From Hyperoodon ampullatus (taxonomy: Eukaryota > Chordata > Mammalia > Artiodactyla > Ziphiidae): a stretch of 64,000 nt of DNA. The translations under genes were made by a program, and so were the position numbers. Every line of letters begins with the position of its first letter. The first letter of the stretch is position 1. Positions 22,701-37,700 of this stretch are shown one piece after another. The stretch covers positions 103,924,949-103,988,948 of the forward strand of contig OX457060.1 of assembly GCA_949752795.1 (NCBI GenBank). Direction: 5' to 3'. Below the pieces are notes generated by a model. The model ran no database searches. It worked only from the letters and a program-made list of their open reading frames with translations, and was not told the origin of the DNA.

Positions 22701-25700
22701 TAACTTCTCCTCTAGTCCCATTTTCTTTTCTTTCCTTACCTTCCCTTTTCTAGGTGCTAATAACAGACTTAAGCAGTTTCATTCAAATTTGGAAAGAGGA
22801 TACTATAAAAATTGTGTAGAGATATTATTTATGACTTTAGATATGAAAATTCAACAAGATTTTCTAAAAACTTTAGCTGTCATATCTGAGATATACATCC
22901 ATGAAAAACATTCCTTCTTTGTAAACTTATGCTTTAACTCCTTACTTTCTAAAGCAAAAATTAAAGGTTTATACTCTTAAAGTCAAGAAAAGATAGACTA
23001 TCAAGACTATTTCAGTCTCCATTTTAGGTAGGAATTTAAATATTTTGTAATTAAAATAGACAATATTTGGCTGTTAAAATTATAAGCTTACATTAAAATA
23101 TAGTATTAATCCTTGTTTCTTAGGTCCATGTAATGAAGCTGTGTTTCTGCAGGCATCAACACTCTGGAAGATAACATACCTTTGATCACAGAGTACATTT
23201 GGATAAACATAAATAACATTTTAATACAACATTATGTGTTTTGGAAAAGTTAGATAAAATCTTTTTCTTTTTTTCCTTCCATTCCTCTCAACTGCCTCTG
23301 TTTCTACCCAACTTTCTCTTTTATTTGCCTACCTTATTTAGAAGCATGATAGAAAAGCCAAGTCCTAAAAAAAAAAAATAATAATATGATGTGGACTCTA
23401 GTCTCAGACATAAAAATTTCTACTGTGTCGGTTTAGGAAACTTATTTAACTTTTCAGGTTCTATATTTAAGTTACACTATAACTATATTTTCTAACTTCA
23501 GAGCTGTTGGGAATATCAAATAAGTATATGTATGTAGATAGATTTTTTTATGTCAAACTTTCTTCAGATGTAAAGTATTATTATTAATTGACTTATATAG
23601 TGAAACAAAAAATATACTTTTAAAAATATTTATTTATTTTATTTATTCATTTTTGGTTGTGTTGGGTCTTCATCGCTGCACATGGGCTTTCTCTAGTTGC
23701 AGTGAGCGGGGGCTACTCTTCGTTGCGGTGCGCGGGCTTCTCATTGCGGTGGCTTCTCTTGTTGCAGAGCATAGGCTCTAGGTGCATGGGCTTCAGTAGT
23801 TGTTGCACGCAGACTCAGTAGTTGTGGCTCGCTGGCTCTAGAGTGCAGGCTCAGTAGTTGTGGCACACGAGCTTAGTTGCTCCACGGTATGTGGGATCTT
23901 CCCAGACTAGGGATCAAACCCGGGTCCCCTGCATTGGCAGTCAGATCCTTAACCACTGTGCCACCAGAGAAGTCCCCCAAAATATACCTTTTATTATGAT
24001 ATATTTTTTGATTCACATTTTATATTTTGGTCTTTAGTTACAAGCATATGTGATGAATTCCACTGTTGAAAACAGAAAAGAAATACTCTAAGTCTTTCTG
24101 TCTTTTGATGTGTATATCCTGTAGACCAATGGTCCTAATTGGGGGGAACCTTTATAATTTTGTCTCTGGTAAACCTAACAGTAATTTTACTAATTACCAC
24201 AGCTCATGCTGGGAGCTCCTTACAGTGAGATAAGGTCACCCAAGAAACTAGACCACTAATACTAACCCACACTTTTTGGCAGTGTTTGGATTTAGAGTTG
24301 TAAGTGTTCAGAAATCACATTAGTCTATCCATATACTGCACTGAAAACATGGAATTCGGGCAGAAATACTCTGCATTTCATTATATAAAGATAAGTTTTT
24401 AAGTTGTGTTCTTTTCCTTAGAAAATGGAATAAACTCTGCCGTCTATGTTGGCCTTTAAAATATCACCCAATAGAATGGATGATTAAATTAATGGGAGAA
24501 GAACTTCTTGGAAAGAATGCTAAATTCTGAGCCAAAATGTAAACATCAGAAATAGTTTTTAGTTTCTAGTTCTTGCCAGATTGGTGGATTAGCTCAGACT
24601 GCTGACTTCTCTTAAAATCATCTCAAGAGAAACAATAGCATTCCAGGCACTAATAATAACAAAATAAAATGAAAACAACAAGAAATGTGAGAAACCCAAG
24701 GATAGACTGAAGGCTGTTTGACCTAGTATGGGGACCTGCGGTTCTGACTGCTGAGGCAGCAGTAAGAGGAGAGATTGGATAGTTAAAAAAGAACCTAAGC
24801 ATTCAAATCAAGCAAATTTTTAAAAGTACAACAGAGCAAGCCCGGAGTAACAAAAAATAAGGAAATAACAAAAGTAGAGATAGACATAAGTTAAATGGAA
24901 AACAGAAGATTAACAAAAGAAAATCTCATTCTTTGAAAAGGTAAAGTAAGGAAAGTAAGTTAGACTGACCTCTGGCAAGAATAATCAAGGAAAAAGAAAA
25001 AAAGGGAAAGAAGAAATGCCAAAACAAAAAGTGTAGGACAAAAGGGGGAAATACTATAAACCCAACATAGATTGGATTTATAATCATAAAATAAAGATTA
25101 TAAAATAAAATATAATAATACAAAGTTACAAAACATGATCATATAATAATATGGATATAGGAACTGTTGTAGTCAAGAGTCAAGATTTCTTTCTAGGATG
25201 TTCTGTCCTGACCACTGGAACCTCTCCTGAAGGTGCCTCTTTCTTAGGCTTTCCTCCCTGATGGGCCAAGTTTCTATTTTTAATTCCGTTTCTTAGGAGA
25301 GCTTCTGCTTCAGGCTACAAAAGCTAAGGCAATCTCTCTCCAACTCTCACTTTCCTACTCATTCTCTCCAACTTCCTCCATTCCTGTTGGGCAGCAAGAA
25401 AGAGAAGTGGGAAGGTAAGGGATCAGGATTGCACTACTTTGGAGTAGCCATGCAACTTGCTCTTCCCACTGTAATTCTAATTGCAGGTTTCCAAAAAAAC
25501 ATTATCACATATATTAGTATGGACTCATATATAAGGTGCTTTATGGGTTAAACCTACTTTGTAATCTGGCCTGGGGTCCTAATCACCATATGAAGTCATT
25601 TCACCTGAACCTCTAGCTTAAGGGTTTCAAATTTTAGCTGTCAGATTTGTCCAGAAGTGCAAAATGAGGCTTTCTTACAAATGAGAATCCTAATGGAATG

Positions 25701-28700
25701 TTCACACTAGAATAAGATAATTCTGGGAGTGGGTGATTCAAGAGGAGGGACAAATGAATTCAGGGAAAGAATACTCAAGACTTAAGATTGCCTAGGTCTC
25801 ACTGGGCCTCCAGAAAGACCACGATGATGTAAAGTATTGTTTCTATGGGAAAATATTATAACCTACTTTGGTAGGCTAAATAATGACCCCCTAAAGATGT
25901 TCATGTCCTGTCCTTAGAACCTCTAATGTTACCTTAAATGTTGTCTTTGAAGATTAAGTTAAGGATCTTGAGATGGAGACATTATTCTGTATTATCTGGG
26001 TGGTTCCAATGTAGTCACAAATGTTCTTAAACAAGAGAGGCAAGAGGTCAGAGTTGGTAGTAGGATATATGACAATGAAGCAAGAGTTGAGAGTGATATG
26101 AGGATGGGGCCATGAGCCAAGGAATGCAGGTGGCTTGTAGAAGCTGAAAAAACTGAGGAAATAGATTCTCCCTTGGAGTTCCTAGAAGGAATGCAGCCCT
26201 AACAACACCTTAATTTTAGACCTCTGATCCATGTAACTGTAAGATAATAAATCTGTGTTATTTTAGGCCACTAAGATTGTGTTGATTTGTCACAAAAGCA
26301 ATTGGAAAGGAATATACACACTGACTTCAAATGAGCCTTTAAACCCATCTGTGATAAACTGCACTCTCCAAAGGTGGCTGCAAAAATATCTCCCATCTCA
26401 CATACTCTTCTGCAATGTCATCTTGCCACTTCCCCATCACTATGTGGAATCTATCCTTTTTTCCATCCTCCAAATCAGGGTGGACCTGGAGACTGCTTTG
26501 ATCAGTAGACTATGGTGCAAGTGATACAATGCCTCTTAACTGGCCTGGCAGCTTCCGCCTTCTTCCTCTTGCAAGCTAGGTACCATGAAAGCAGTGCCAC
26601 TTTAGGACTGCATACTCAGGGAAACTCAACCACATGGAGAAGCCCTGAAGCATGGCATACCGTGTGGAGATAGAGATGCTAAGGAACCTGAGCTGTCAGA
26701 CATATGAGTGAAAAACCATCCAGGAGGTGGATCTTCCAGACCCAGCCACCCTGGCTGATCCCATGTGCAGCAGAGACAAACAGCTTAACTAAACCCTTTC
26801 TAAAAATTTGATCCACGGATCATGAGCAAAATAGAATGATTATTTTAAGCCACTAATTTCGGGAGTTGTTTGTTACTCAGCAAAAGATAACCAAAAGACC
26901 ACCTTTTTAGTGAGTTGGTTACTATCTGTCCAATGAACTGATACATATAATGTCTTCAGTGGCTATTAAGAAATGTTATGTTGTTGGCACTAAATGACAC
27001 CTGGTTAATTTAAAGTCTGTACATATTTTATCTCTATTATTTCAGCTGTTATTTCTGCCAGATTGCTATATCTAATTTCACAGAGTTCTAGTAAGAAATA
27101 AAATGAATAAAGTAAACCTGCTTTGTAATACTGAGGCATTATACAAATATTATTTTGTTAGTCTCTATGCAACACTGGAAGTATTGGAAGTTGCCTAAGG
27201 CAACCAGAAACACTGACTTATTCTACTGACTTAATTATAGACAATTTCTAAATTAGGCTCTGGTCTATAGATTTGAGGGTGACTTTAGGTCTCTGCTACA
27301 GAATTAAGAACATAGATTTATGTGGCAATAAATTTCCCTACTAATTCAAGATATTTTTCACTTCTGGCTTTAAGGTTCTTTTCCAAAGAGAAGCCTCTAT
27401 AAATCTATTTTTCATGATTCTGTGTTTATTGCAATCTTGCTTGTAGACTTTTAATTTTTCAAAAAGGTGGATGGAAACATTTAGGATTGACATTTTGAAT
27501 GCTGAATCATGTAAATCTACAGAAGCATAAATATTCTACCACTTTGGATAATTTCTACCATGATTTCAGATCAAGTAAGTGTGTCTGCTCTAAGATTACA
27601 CTTGTTTGTGTTTACAGGTTGTCTTGGCTCCTTCCGAGCTGGATTATTCACTGCTGCTCGTCTGTCAACTAATGCTTACCCTGACCTAAGGAGCTGTGTC
27701 AATGGTAAACACCTCTACCATCAGTTTAAAAAACAAAACAAAACAAAAACCTGCAAGTAAATTACCCCCATATAAATATAACTAATGTTTAAAAATCAAC
27801 AAATGAGCCCTTGAAGGACTGCAAGGCCCAGCAAGGAGGTATTCTCAAAATGCATTTGAAGGAATGTTTTTTATTTTTTTTATTTTTATTTTTTTGGCCA
27901 TGCCACATGACTCTAACACTGGATCAAATTGGCCAAATAATTATTTCTTTCAGTATTTATTTATTTGTTTATTATTTATTTAGTTTAAACTTTTTATTGA
28001 AGTATCATATATATATGTATGTATGTGTACAGCAATGTACACGAAAGATGAATTTTTTTTCTTTTTTTTTCTTTTTGACCACATTGTGTGGCTTGTGGGC
28101 TCTTAGTTTCCCCACTAGAGATTGAACCCGGGCCACAGCAGTGAAAGCGCTGAGTCCTAACCACTGGACTGCCAAGGAACTCCCTGAAGGAATGTTTTTT
28201 AGAAGTAAATGCTGCTGTTTTACTTAAAATGAATTTTCCACCTAATGTTTAAATTGAAGTGTTCCTTGTTTGCCAAACTTTAGGTCATTGACTTCAGAAT
28301 TTTATTCCCAAGAGCTTTAATTTGGCTGTTGTTGCATAATCATGTACTTATGACCAAATGTTACAGTTGATTAATAGGTCAAAGTGGAACCACGTTTATT
28401 TTTCTGACTTTTGGCATCAACGATATAAATGTGGAAAATCTTGTGATATCAGGTTAGCCTTTTCCCCCTGAAGTTCACATAAGGCCTAGTGATAATTCTC
28501 ATAGATTACTTGTCTCTAGTTTATCAATTTCCTGACTTAGAGTCAGAGAGAAAAAGGTGAAATTGCGACTTATAAATTGTGATGTTTGTCCAGTGAATAT
28601 TTTACATGCAGCACTGGCATTATTGAGATATTCATTCATGTGCATTTTCTATAATTCAAAATTAGTTGTAACTACGCAAGTAAAACAGTTTGCCTAAATG

Positions 28701-31700
28701 TGTCTATTTAATTCATACTTTATTTTTTTTATTTACCAAAGGACAGAAAAATAATTTGTTAATTTCCTGATTAACCTGTTTTCTGTCATTTTAACTAATA
28801 CCTAATTTTCAAAAAATTTGATTTTATGAGGACTTTTTTGAAAATTTCAGTAATTAGGTTTTAATTAGATTAAAAAATTTTTTTGTTTGCAAGTAACAGT
28901 TTGCTTTGCTAACATAAGCAAAGGAGAATGTAAAGGAAGGGTGGAAGGAACTTGCAGATGAGCTAGGAAGGCTGGAGAAACAGGTGTGGAAGCATGCAGG
29001 AGCCAGGGACCGTTGCAGTGTCTAGTGAGGTGAGAGTGACCACAAATAAGTCAAGACACAAATGGGCATATCATTTAAGATAGTGATAAAGTGCTGTGAC
29101 ATTTTATGAAGAAAATGTCCCTCCTTAGGAATCACAGTATTCTGCTACCTGTTGCCCAATGTCTGAAAACCATTTGACTAGAATTCTATTTATTTAAAGC
29201 AGGAGAATAAATCTGGTCCCTGTTATTCTATCTTAGCCCAATTTGGAAGTTCCAAATTTTTCTATTGATACTACACTATTTCTGTTGATATTGAGTAGTT
29301 TTATTGCTCTGCCTACCTCATGGAATTGTTTTAAGGATCAAATAAGGTAATATATGAAAAGAATATTAAATTACAGTTATAAAGTACTGTATATATTTGC
29401 AAATATAAAAGCAGTTCCCTTTTACAAAATAATTATAAAGATTTGTCTAATGGATCTACTTTTCTTAATGAAAAAGTATTTGAAGGAATGAGTTGTAATA
29501 TTTTTCCATTGACCATAAGCTTTGTGCACAGGATTCTATTAAAGGGCGTATAATTCTATTTTACCATGGCATGTGGTAAAAATTAAATAGATATATATTT
29601 CCTTCAGCCATTTCAGACCAGTGTAATCCTCTGCCATGCAATGAAGATGGATATATGTCCTGCAAAGATGGCCAAGCTACCTTCACTTGCATTTGTAAAT
29701 CAGGTTGGCAAGGAGAGAAGTGTGAATTTGGTATGTATAATAAAGCCAGCTGGCTCATCTGGATTGGCCTCCTGAAAAGTTCTCTGAAGGTTTTATTACT
29801 TTAAAAGTAACTTATTTCCTCCTTTTTAGATATAAATGAATGCAAAGGTCCTTCAAATGTAAATGGAGGTTGTAGCCAGATCTGTGATAATACACCTGGA
29901 AGTTACCACTGTTCCTGTAAAAGTGGTTTTGTTATGCTTTCAAATAAAAAGGACTGCAAAGGTAAGAGTAAGAAGGTAGACTAAAAAGGTATTTACTATG
30001 TGAGAGCAAAATTCAGTTAGAGGAATTTCCCCAGGAAATTCTTGGAAAACTCGTAGGTGGTGAGTGCTTGTAATAAGTATACATTATTATCTACCTTGAA
30101 ACCTTGTGATACTATGGGACTGCCTTTGGTTTATTGTTTATAGAGTATTTTTTTATTCACAGAGTATTTTGTTGTCTTCTTATTGTGTGTACATGTGTGT
30201 ACATGCACGTGTTTTAATGAAGAATTTCATTATATGGTGATAAAATGCAAGTCCTTGCATACTACAGTCTTTGTGAAATCGTTGTTTATCCTTTTTCTTC
30301 CAGACACTATAATATTATATCCTTTATTCCGATAAGATAAACGGTTTACAAATAAATCACCACAATCCTTAATAACTTCTTTCACTGTATTTTATATTTT
30401 CTTGTCAGAAATACCTTTCTAATTTCCAATATAAACCCTTCATCTTGCACCTCATTTCCTGTTGTGATTTTGAAAAAGACGAAACTCTGGTTTTCCTTCT
30501 CTTTATACATCTAAGATCACATCACTGGTCATAACTTTTTTTTCTTTTGTAATTTCAGACTTAAATAATTCCAGTCAGTTAGTTTAGCTTTTTAAGTCAT
30601 TTTACTACTGTATTTGTTTTTTTTTTAATTATGCTTCTCTTTCCCCCAAATTTTACCTTTCTTTTTTCTGCATAATGTCTTTTCCATTAGACTGCTTTAA
30701 CTACCTTTACTAAATCTTCAAATATAAGTGCTAGGTACGTGGATGACTAAAAATGAAATTCTCCAGCCTGGAGTTAAATTTTGCCTTTAGAAAATGGGAG
30801 CAAGTTATTCTTTCTTCTCTCCTTTCCTCCTTCCCTTCCTTTCTTCCTTCTTTCCTTCCTTTTCTTCCTTCTTCCCTTCCTCCCTGTCGTCCTCCTTCTC
30901 CCCCCTCTCTTTTTCTTTCTCCCCCCACTTCTCCTCTTTTGGTGATGAAGTAAAAAAATTTAGTAAGTTAAAATGTCAAGTTTTCTTTTTCAACTCTATT
31001 CATATCTGCTTTGGTAAATCCTTACATTGAATTCATATTCAAGGAGTGGTCTGTCCCTCACTGCATTGTAGTGTTTAGTCTAGCATAGTTTACTATAATA
31101 TCATTTAAAGTGCAAATGAGTGACTCTAAGGTGAACTGTATAAGCTAACGATTTATTATGAGCAGTTATCCAATTTCAGATTATATATCTTTCTTGTTTG
31201 CCTACTTGAAGGTGTTTGAGGTTAGAGATTTAGAATATCAATATCATTAAAACACCAGTTATAGAAAACCATTATAATGAAGGGATACCATATACATTCC
31301 ACAAGCAAATAATACCCATTAAAACTTCTACATCTAAATACTTGAATAGTCTATACTGCTAAAGAATTTGCGATTTATATTTTTAATTAATAGGAATTTA
31401 ATCCTTATCCATTGAGTTAATACACCTTAACAAAAAGTTCTTTTATAAATGAGTGTCTCTGATGATCAGAATGTATGTTCTTGTGTTCTTCATTTACATA
31501 GTCTTTTATCCATGATACCTAAGTAATAAAATACAGACCTAGAAGAAGAATATGTATACAACTGTTACAATAGGGCCTTTGCTAAAATGTGGATATGGCT
31601 GGGATTAAGCTGCCAGTAAATGTGCAAAAATGCAAGAATAAAACTTTTCATCAGACATTAGATGTCAGTGTAGAGTCATAAAATGTACGTGCTATAACCG

Positions 31701-34700
31701 ACACTCATATGATTTAAATGAGTCCTTGTAATATGCCTCAAACCAAATAAATTTAGTCATATGTTTTTACTTTCTGTTGAAAATATGGATTTTATAGCTC
31801 TTTTTAGAAAAGTAAGTATTTTTGAAGTAATTGTAGATTCACATGCAGTTGTAAGAAATAATAAAAAGAGATCCCATGTACCCTTTCCCCAATTTCTCCC
31901 GATAGTAAAATCTTACAAAACTATAGTACCTTATAACACCCAGGATATTGTCACCAATACAATCAACATACAGAAAAATTCCCTTACCACAAGGGATTGA
32001 TTCATTTATTTTTGTGCAGGTCATTTTAAATAGAGAAATGTCTGAAAATTTGGCTATTAGTCTGTGGAAAAATTAAATTATCAATATCAACTTTTTAGAG
32101 TAGAAAATATATTTTTCATTCTGAGCTCACCTTTCCTCAGAGAGTACAAATGAAAAGAGTTCACTAATAATTACACTTCTATTGAACTATTTCTGTCACT
32201 TGTTTTGTTTTTCTCACAGGTGCTTATTCAGTAACTAGTTGCAATCAATACTTGGTCTCCTACTCTACTATGTAATATAATAAATGCATCTGAAATTTCT
32301 GGAATAGTAATTTAACACTAAAATTTACGCTGAATTAGCTGCACTTTATAAATACTTTAACACCTTACCCAATCCCATTTTATATTTGAATCACTCTTGA
32401 ATACTTTAAGCCACAATAATAGTATGCAGATTTAGCTATTGTCCATTTCCAAAGGAAAGGTACAAGACTGATGAGCCATCTCATTTTTATTTTTTATATT
32501 TGTGATAATGCAGAGTAAATATGCTGTTAAGACCATATTTCAGAAACATGTATTTAAGAATACATATTAAGAATATGATGAGTCTCTTCTTCCATTTATT
32601 TTCATACTGTATCCTGGTAGATAAGAAAAAAAAGCACTTTTTTTTTCTTTTACGTGACTACAAAGGAAATAGCAACCATCAATCAAATTCCCTATGTATT
32701 TGTATAAAGAAATCATATTTAGTGAACTAATATATGATGATAGATTTAATATTTTGCTATTCCCAGGCCACTTTGTTGTCTCATTAGATATATTAAACTA
32801 GATCCAGGAAACACAAATCAAAGGGTCTTTGCTAGTATCTTCTGGTATGGGAAAAATGTTTTTTAATATACTGGTTTCATTTATAGATGTGGATGAATGC
32901 TCTGTGAAGCCAAGCATTTGTGGCACAGCTGTGTGCAAGAACATCCCAGGAGACTTTGAATGTGAATGCAGTGAAGGCTACAGATACAATCCCATATCAA
33001 AGTCTTGTGAAGGTAAAGTTCTGGTGGTGTCATTGGTGGTGAAGAGGGTGTTTGCATGCTGATTTGATATGAGAAGCATTGGTTCTTTAGTAGTATGCAA
33101 TCTGATTGGCCCTCTACGCTGTATATGAATTGGAGACCTCCCATATATGATAGAAGCAAAAGAACACATTTTTAAAATTATTTATTTATTTATTTACTTT
33201 TGGCTGCATTGGGTCTTCGTTGCTGTGCACGGGCTTTTCTCTAGTTGCAGCAAGCGGGGGCTACTCTTCATTGCCGTGTGCGGGCTTCTCACTGCGGTGG
33301 CTTCTCTTGTTGCAGAGCACGGGCTCTAGGCATGCGGGCTTCAGTAGTTGTGGCTCATGGGCTCTAGGGCGCAGGCTCAGTACTTGTGGTGGACGGGCTT
33401 AGTTGCTCTGGCTTGTGGGATCTTCCCGGACCAGGGATCGAACCCGTGTCCTGTACACTGGCAGGCGGATTCTTAACCACTGCGCCACCAGGGAAAAAAC
33501 ACATTTTATAATATTCAAAGATAAAAAGAACTTCAAGCTCGTAGGAAGAACACATGCACAAAAAGAAAGGCAAATTTAAAAATCACGTGGGTGTTACAAC
33601 AAGGGTGGTTAGAAACCTTCGGTTTTATACCAAGCTTTTCAATGATTTTCTGTGAATATATCAGTGTGCCTTTTATTGTAAAATAGTAAATGACCTAGTT
33701 CTATTATACTTAAATACATGTAAAAGAAAATCTCTTCATAACCAAATGATAACCAAGCTCTAAAACCTTGAGAAGTACTGATTAGTAATGTCAGTGCCTG
33801 TGGTTTTGGGAGAACCCCTTGGAGCTTATGATTACTTCATTTGGCTCCAGTGGTGCTGTCATGTGTGCCTCAGGTAGCTTAGATGTGTTAGAGCAGGAGT
33901 CCCGAACGGCCGGGCCTACACCGGTCCACGACCTGTTAGGAACAGGCCACAGAGCAGGAGGTGAGGGGCGGATGAGCAAGTGAAGCTCCATCTGCCGCTC
34001 CCCGTCGCCCCCCATCACTCACATTACCTCCTGAACCATCCCCCCACCGTCCGTGGAAAAATTGTCTTCCACAAAACCAGTCCCTGGTGCCAAAAAGGTT
34101 GGGGACCACTGTGTTAGAGAGATTTTTTTTTTTAAGTGTGGATATATATAAATTATCTCATATCCTCCTTTGAATTTTTTAAAATTTCAAAATGAATTTA
34201 ATACCATGACTAAAACTAATCAAATCAATAATTTTTCTATTGTGGCAAAATGTATATATAAGATGTGCCCTTTAACCATTTTTAAGTGTACAATTCAGGG
34301 GCATTAATTACATTCACACAGTTATGCAGCCATTACCATATCTGTTCCAAAACTTTTCCAAACAGAACTCTGTAACTGTTAAGCAATAAATTCCCCCTCC
34401 TCCCTTTCCCAGCCCCTGATAACCTCCAACTACTTCTGTCTCTATGAGTTTGCCTAAATTGATAATAATCTTAGAATCGTTTTTTTTTCAACTATTTGTA
34501 CTCCTTTTGAGATTTTGATGTGTTATATCCTTATGCACTCACTGAAAATTATCCTCCCAACCCACCATTTCTACTCTCCCACCACTCCAGGTGGAAATTA
34601 CTGTAGTAAGCCCTAAGCATTTGCAGACTTATTATTAGCCAACTTCATCATCAATATTGTAGTTATATTCAATGAATGACAGATTTTTAAAAAAATATAT

Positions 34701-37700
34701 AAATGTGAAAATATAAATATATTTATATAAATATATAATACTTTATTACTCTAGTTATACTATTCAATTTTTATGGTACTGAGGGTTAACTAATTTGGGG
34801 GGTCTATTTTAAGGGAGAACTTATATGCTATAATAGTATTTGAGTTTGGGAATTTTCAAAGATCACAGGGTGTATTCATCAAAAAGGTCAAGGATCATAG
34901 GTAGCTCTGAAGTGTACTTTAGTTGAAGTATCTTATTACAGCTTTTCACGAATGATTTTCTTAAAATATGGAGTAGGAACAGGGACCATATAGAAGATTT
35001 CACAGTATGGGAGGTAATAGCACAGTGAGGTTTTTTGTTTTTTTGTTTTTTATGTTTTTACATAAGAAATAAATATATGTCCTTAAATTTATTGTCACCA
35101 GTAATCATTGCATTATGGAAAGTGAAATTTTCTTGATATGTTCATTTAATCTCCAATTATATTAACCTTCAATTAAAAGAGATCTTTTCTTCCCTTCCCT
35201 TCCCTATCTTCCTATCCTCCCCTCCCTCTTCCTCCCCTCCTCTCCCCTTCCCTTCCCTTCCTTTTCTTCAAAGCAAAGAGTTAAGAAGTAGTGTCAATGG
35301 AATTCATATGATCAGATGTGACAGTTACGTGGAGACTCTCAGTCTTTTTTTCTTCAAAATCATAAAATTAATATAATTGTTATATCTTTATTAATTATTA
35401 ATTACTGAAAGTTATTCATTAAATTTGTTGGTCAGGTATATAAATAAATAGAAATTACACTTGTAACTCACTTAAATTTCCATGGCAAGTGTATAAATGT
35501 GATTTGATGTCAAAGGATTTTCTTTCACTAAGGATTTATTATCATTGATTATCTCATACTAAAATCAACATAGTCCTTCTTCTGTGGGATTGAACATTTA
35601 GGAGATATTAAAATTTATGTTCTCTTTTACCCCAGATGTGGACGAATGCTCTGAGAACATCTGTGCTCAACTTTGTGTCAATCACCCTGGAGGTTACTCT
35701 TGTTACTGTGATGGGAAGAAAGGATTCAAACTTGCTCAAGATCAGAAGAGTTGTGAGGTAACATTTTGCAAGGCTAACCTTCCCATCTCTTTTTTAAAAT
35801 GAAAGAACAAGGTACTTTTCTCCACATAGTTGAGATAAATCGAGAGAATACAGATGTCTATCATAATTGCTATAGTTCAAAGCAGGCTATGAGTCACAAT
35901 CTATTTTACTAATTTTGGTCATGTAAGTGGTAAACATTGTGGATAATTAGTGACTGTATTAAAAAAAAGAAAAGCTGCAGGGCCACAGTTCAGAGAGTGC
36001 TCATCTGTATAGCCTGTACATTTATAAAATGCAAAGTGTATGTTTATTTAAGACACTAAGAAAAGCTGAGGTTTATACTCCTCTTTGTGAGAAAAAAGTC
36101 TTTCATAGAACTTTAGAGAAAACATTTTCCAGTGTCTGCTTTTCTTTATCGCACACTGACAAGTTTGATCATGCCGCAGGCATGTTAGTACTTGCAGGAG
36201 TGCTCATAAAATCTCAGGTGGGAACAACTTTGTCAGAGTAGAATTTAGTTGGGGCTTAAGTATATCGAAATTCAGAGAGGTCAATTTTGTTAATTTGTAT
36301 CTCTCAAAATTGCTTTTAGTTACTAAAATTCAATTCATAATTGATCCAGAAATTGAATGTTGGGGGTAGGTTCTAGTTCTTCTTCCATTGTAATAAATAG
36401 GTCAACATTTGAAGCTCTTTTTTTTTTTCCTAAATAAGGATCACATGTTAGTGATCTTTAGTCAAATTCTTGAATCTCTTTTAATTTTTAAAAGTTAAAG
36501 TGAAATTTCAAATGCTTATGAAGCAGACAGTAAAAAAAGCTCTAAACTAAATAATGATTTAATCATGAATTTACACATACCTCTATATCTGCTACCCAGA
36601 GAAAGCTGTGTATGTCCAAAAAATGTAACATTTCATGTTATGACACCTACTTGGTAAAGAAAGGTAAGGTAAGCTAGTTGGCATACGTAATAACTTTGGT
36701 AGTACTTCAGTGGACTGTATTGTGTTCATGTCTATTTTGTAATTTGGTTTTCTATTATTTCAGTGTTTGTTGTAGCTACACATTACCATCTACCTTGGAA
36801 TAGATTTATGGAAGTTCTAAGAGGAAATGAGATATTATTTCTGGACCTAGATTTAATACAGTGCTGTTTACACAGTTCCCCCCAGAATATCCCTGTATGT
36901 ATGCCCAAGAACTTCTCCCTTAAAAAACTTTCCATTTTAATGTTTGTTTTTGCTCTTAGAAGGAAAAAACCTTGATGTTACATCAGAAGACTCTAAATCA
37001 CTTTTTTTGGTGTGAATTCCTTGGAGATTACAGTGATATCTTACTTTATATTTAACCCATTCAGGTTTTCCAGCATTCCCTTTACTATCTAGATAGCAAA
37101 TTTTTGCTCAGAAAAATTTTGGCTTAATAAGACTTTAAAACATGTGTATTCTTGGAGATTATACTGATGGACTATACAAGGAAGTAAAAGATACTGCTTT
37201 ATTATTACCATGGGTGTTCTTAATTTATTTTAGTGTATCACAGAGGATACATTTGACAAGAATACTAGGAAATAGAGAAAGGATGATACCCTGACACAAA
37301 CACCAAGCAGTAACCTACGCTTTTTGTTTGTTTTGTTGCTTTTTCTCCAGGCTGTTCCAGTGTGTCTTCCTTTGAACCTTGACAAAAATTATGAATTGCT
37401 TTACTTGGCAGAGCAGTTTGTAGGGGTTGTTTTGTATTTAAAATTTCGTTTGCCGGAAATCACCAGGTGAGGTACCAATGTCAATGATAATTTCTAGAGA
37501 TAAGCAAGTCAGGACATAAGAAGTGACTGAAAGGTTTAAAATGTATGAAATTTTATTATCAGATAAGTTAGGTGTATTATCAGTCAGATGATATGAGGTA
37601 CCCTAAAGTTCATTTTTATCTTTACACGTAATTTTCATGCTTGAATCATTTGGGGTCGTTCTAGGCTGATTTTCTCCAATGATCATTTTATCTTAACCCA

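Larger units (their letters stand above)
13527..27617 (+). other. PROS1: PROS1 intron 3 (about 14.1 kb)
   Basis: Over half is the full-length antisense L1 at 13863-21424. The rest holds a MIR-like stretch (22560-22690), a SINE (23628-23977), an old L1 piece (24800-25140) and two MaLR-type LTRs (about 25868-26305 and 26340-26900). In 21440-22560, 24000-24800 and 26900-27617 I see nothing I can name. Confidence 0.85.
29962..32886 (+). other. PROS1: PROS1 intron 6
   Basis: Contains a polypyrimidine tract (30818-30940) and an old antisense L1 3'UTR fragment (31790-32015). Otherwise unremarkable AT-rich DNA. Confidence 0.85.
33013..35635 (+). other. PROS1: PROS1 intron 7
   Basis: Holds a SINE (33176-33492), a hAT-type element (33894-34111), an old L1 fragment (34190-34470) and a C/T-rich tract (about 35185-35270). 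Confidence 0.85.

Noticed and set aside
24800..25140. Possible processed pseudogene (A/G-rich sequence with short frames)
   Set aside because: Wording fits a decayed L1 ORF2 segment better, and no host protein is recognisable.
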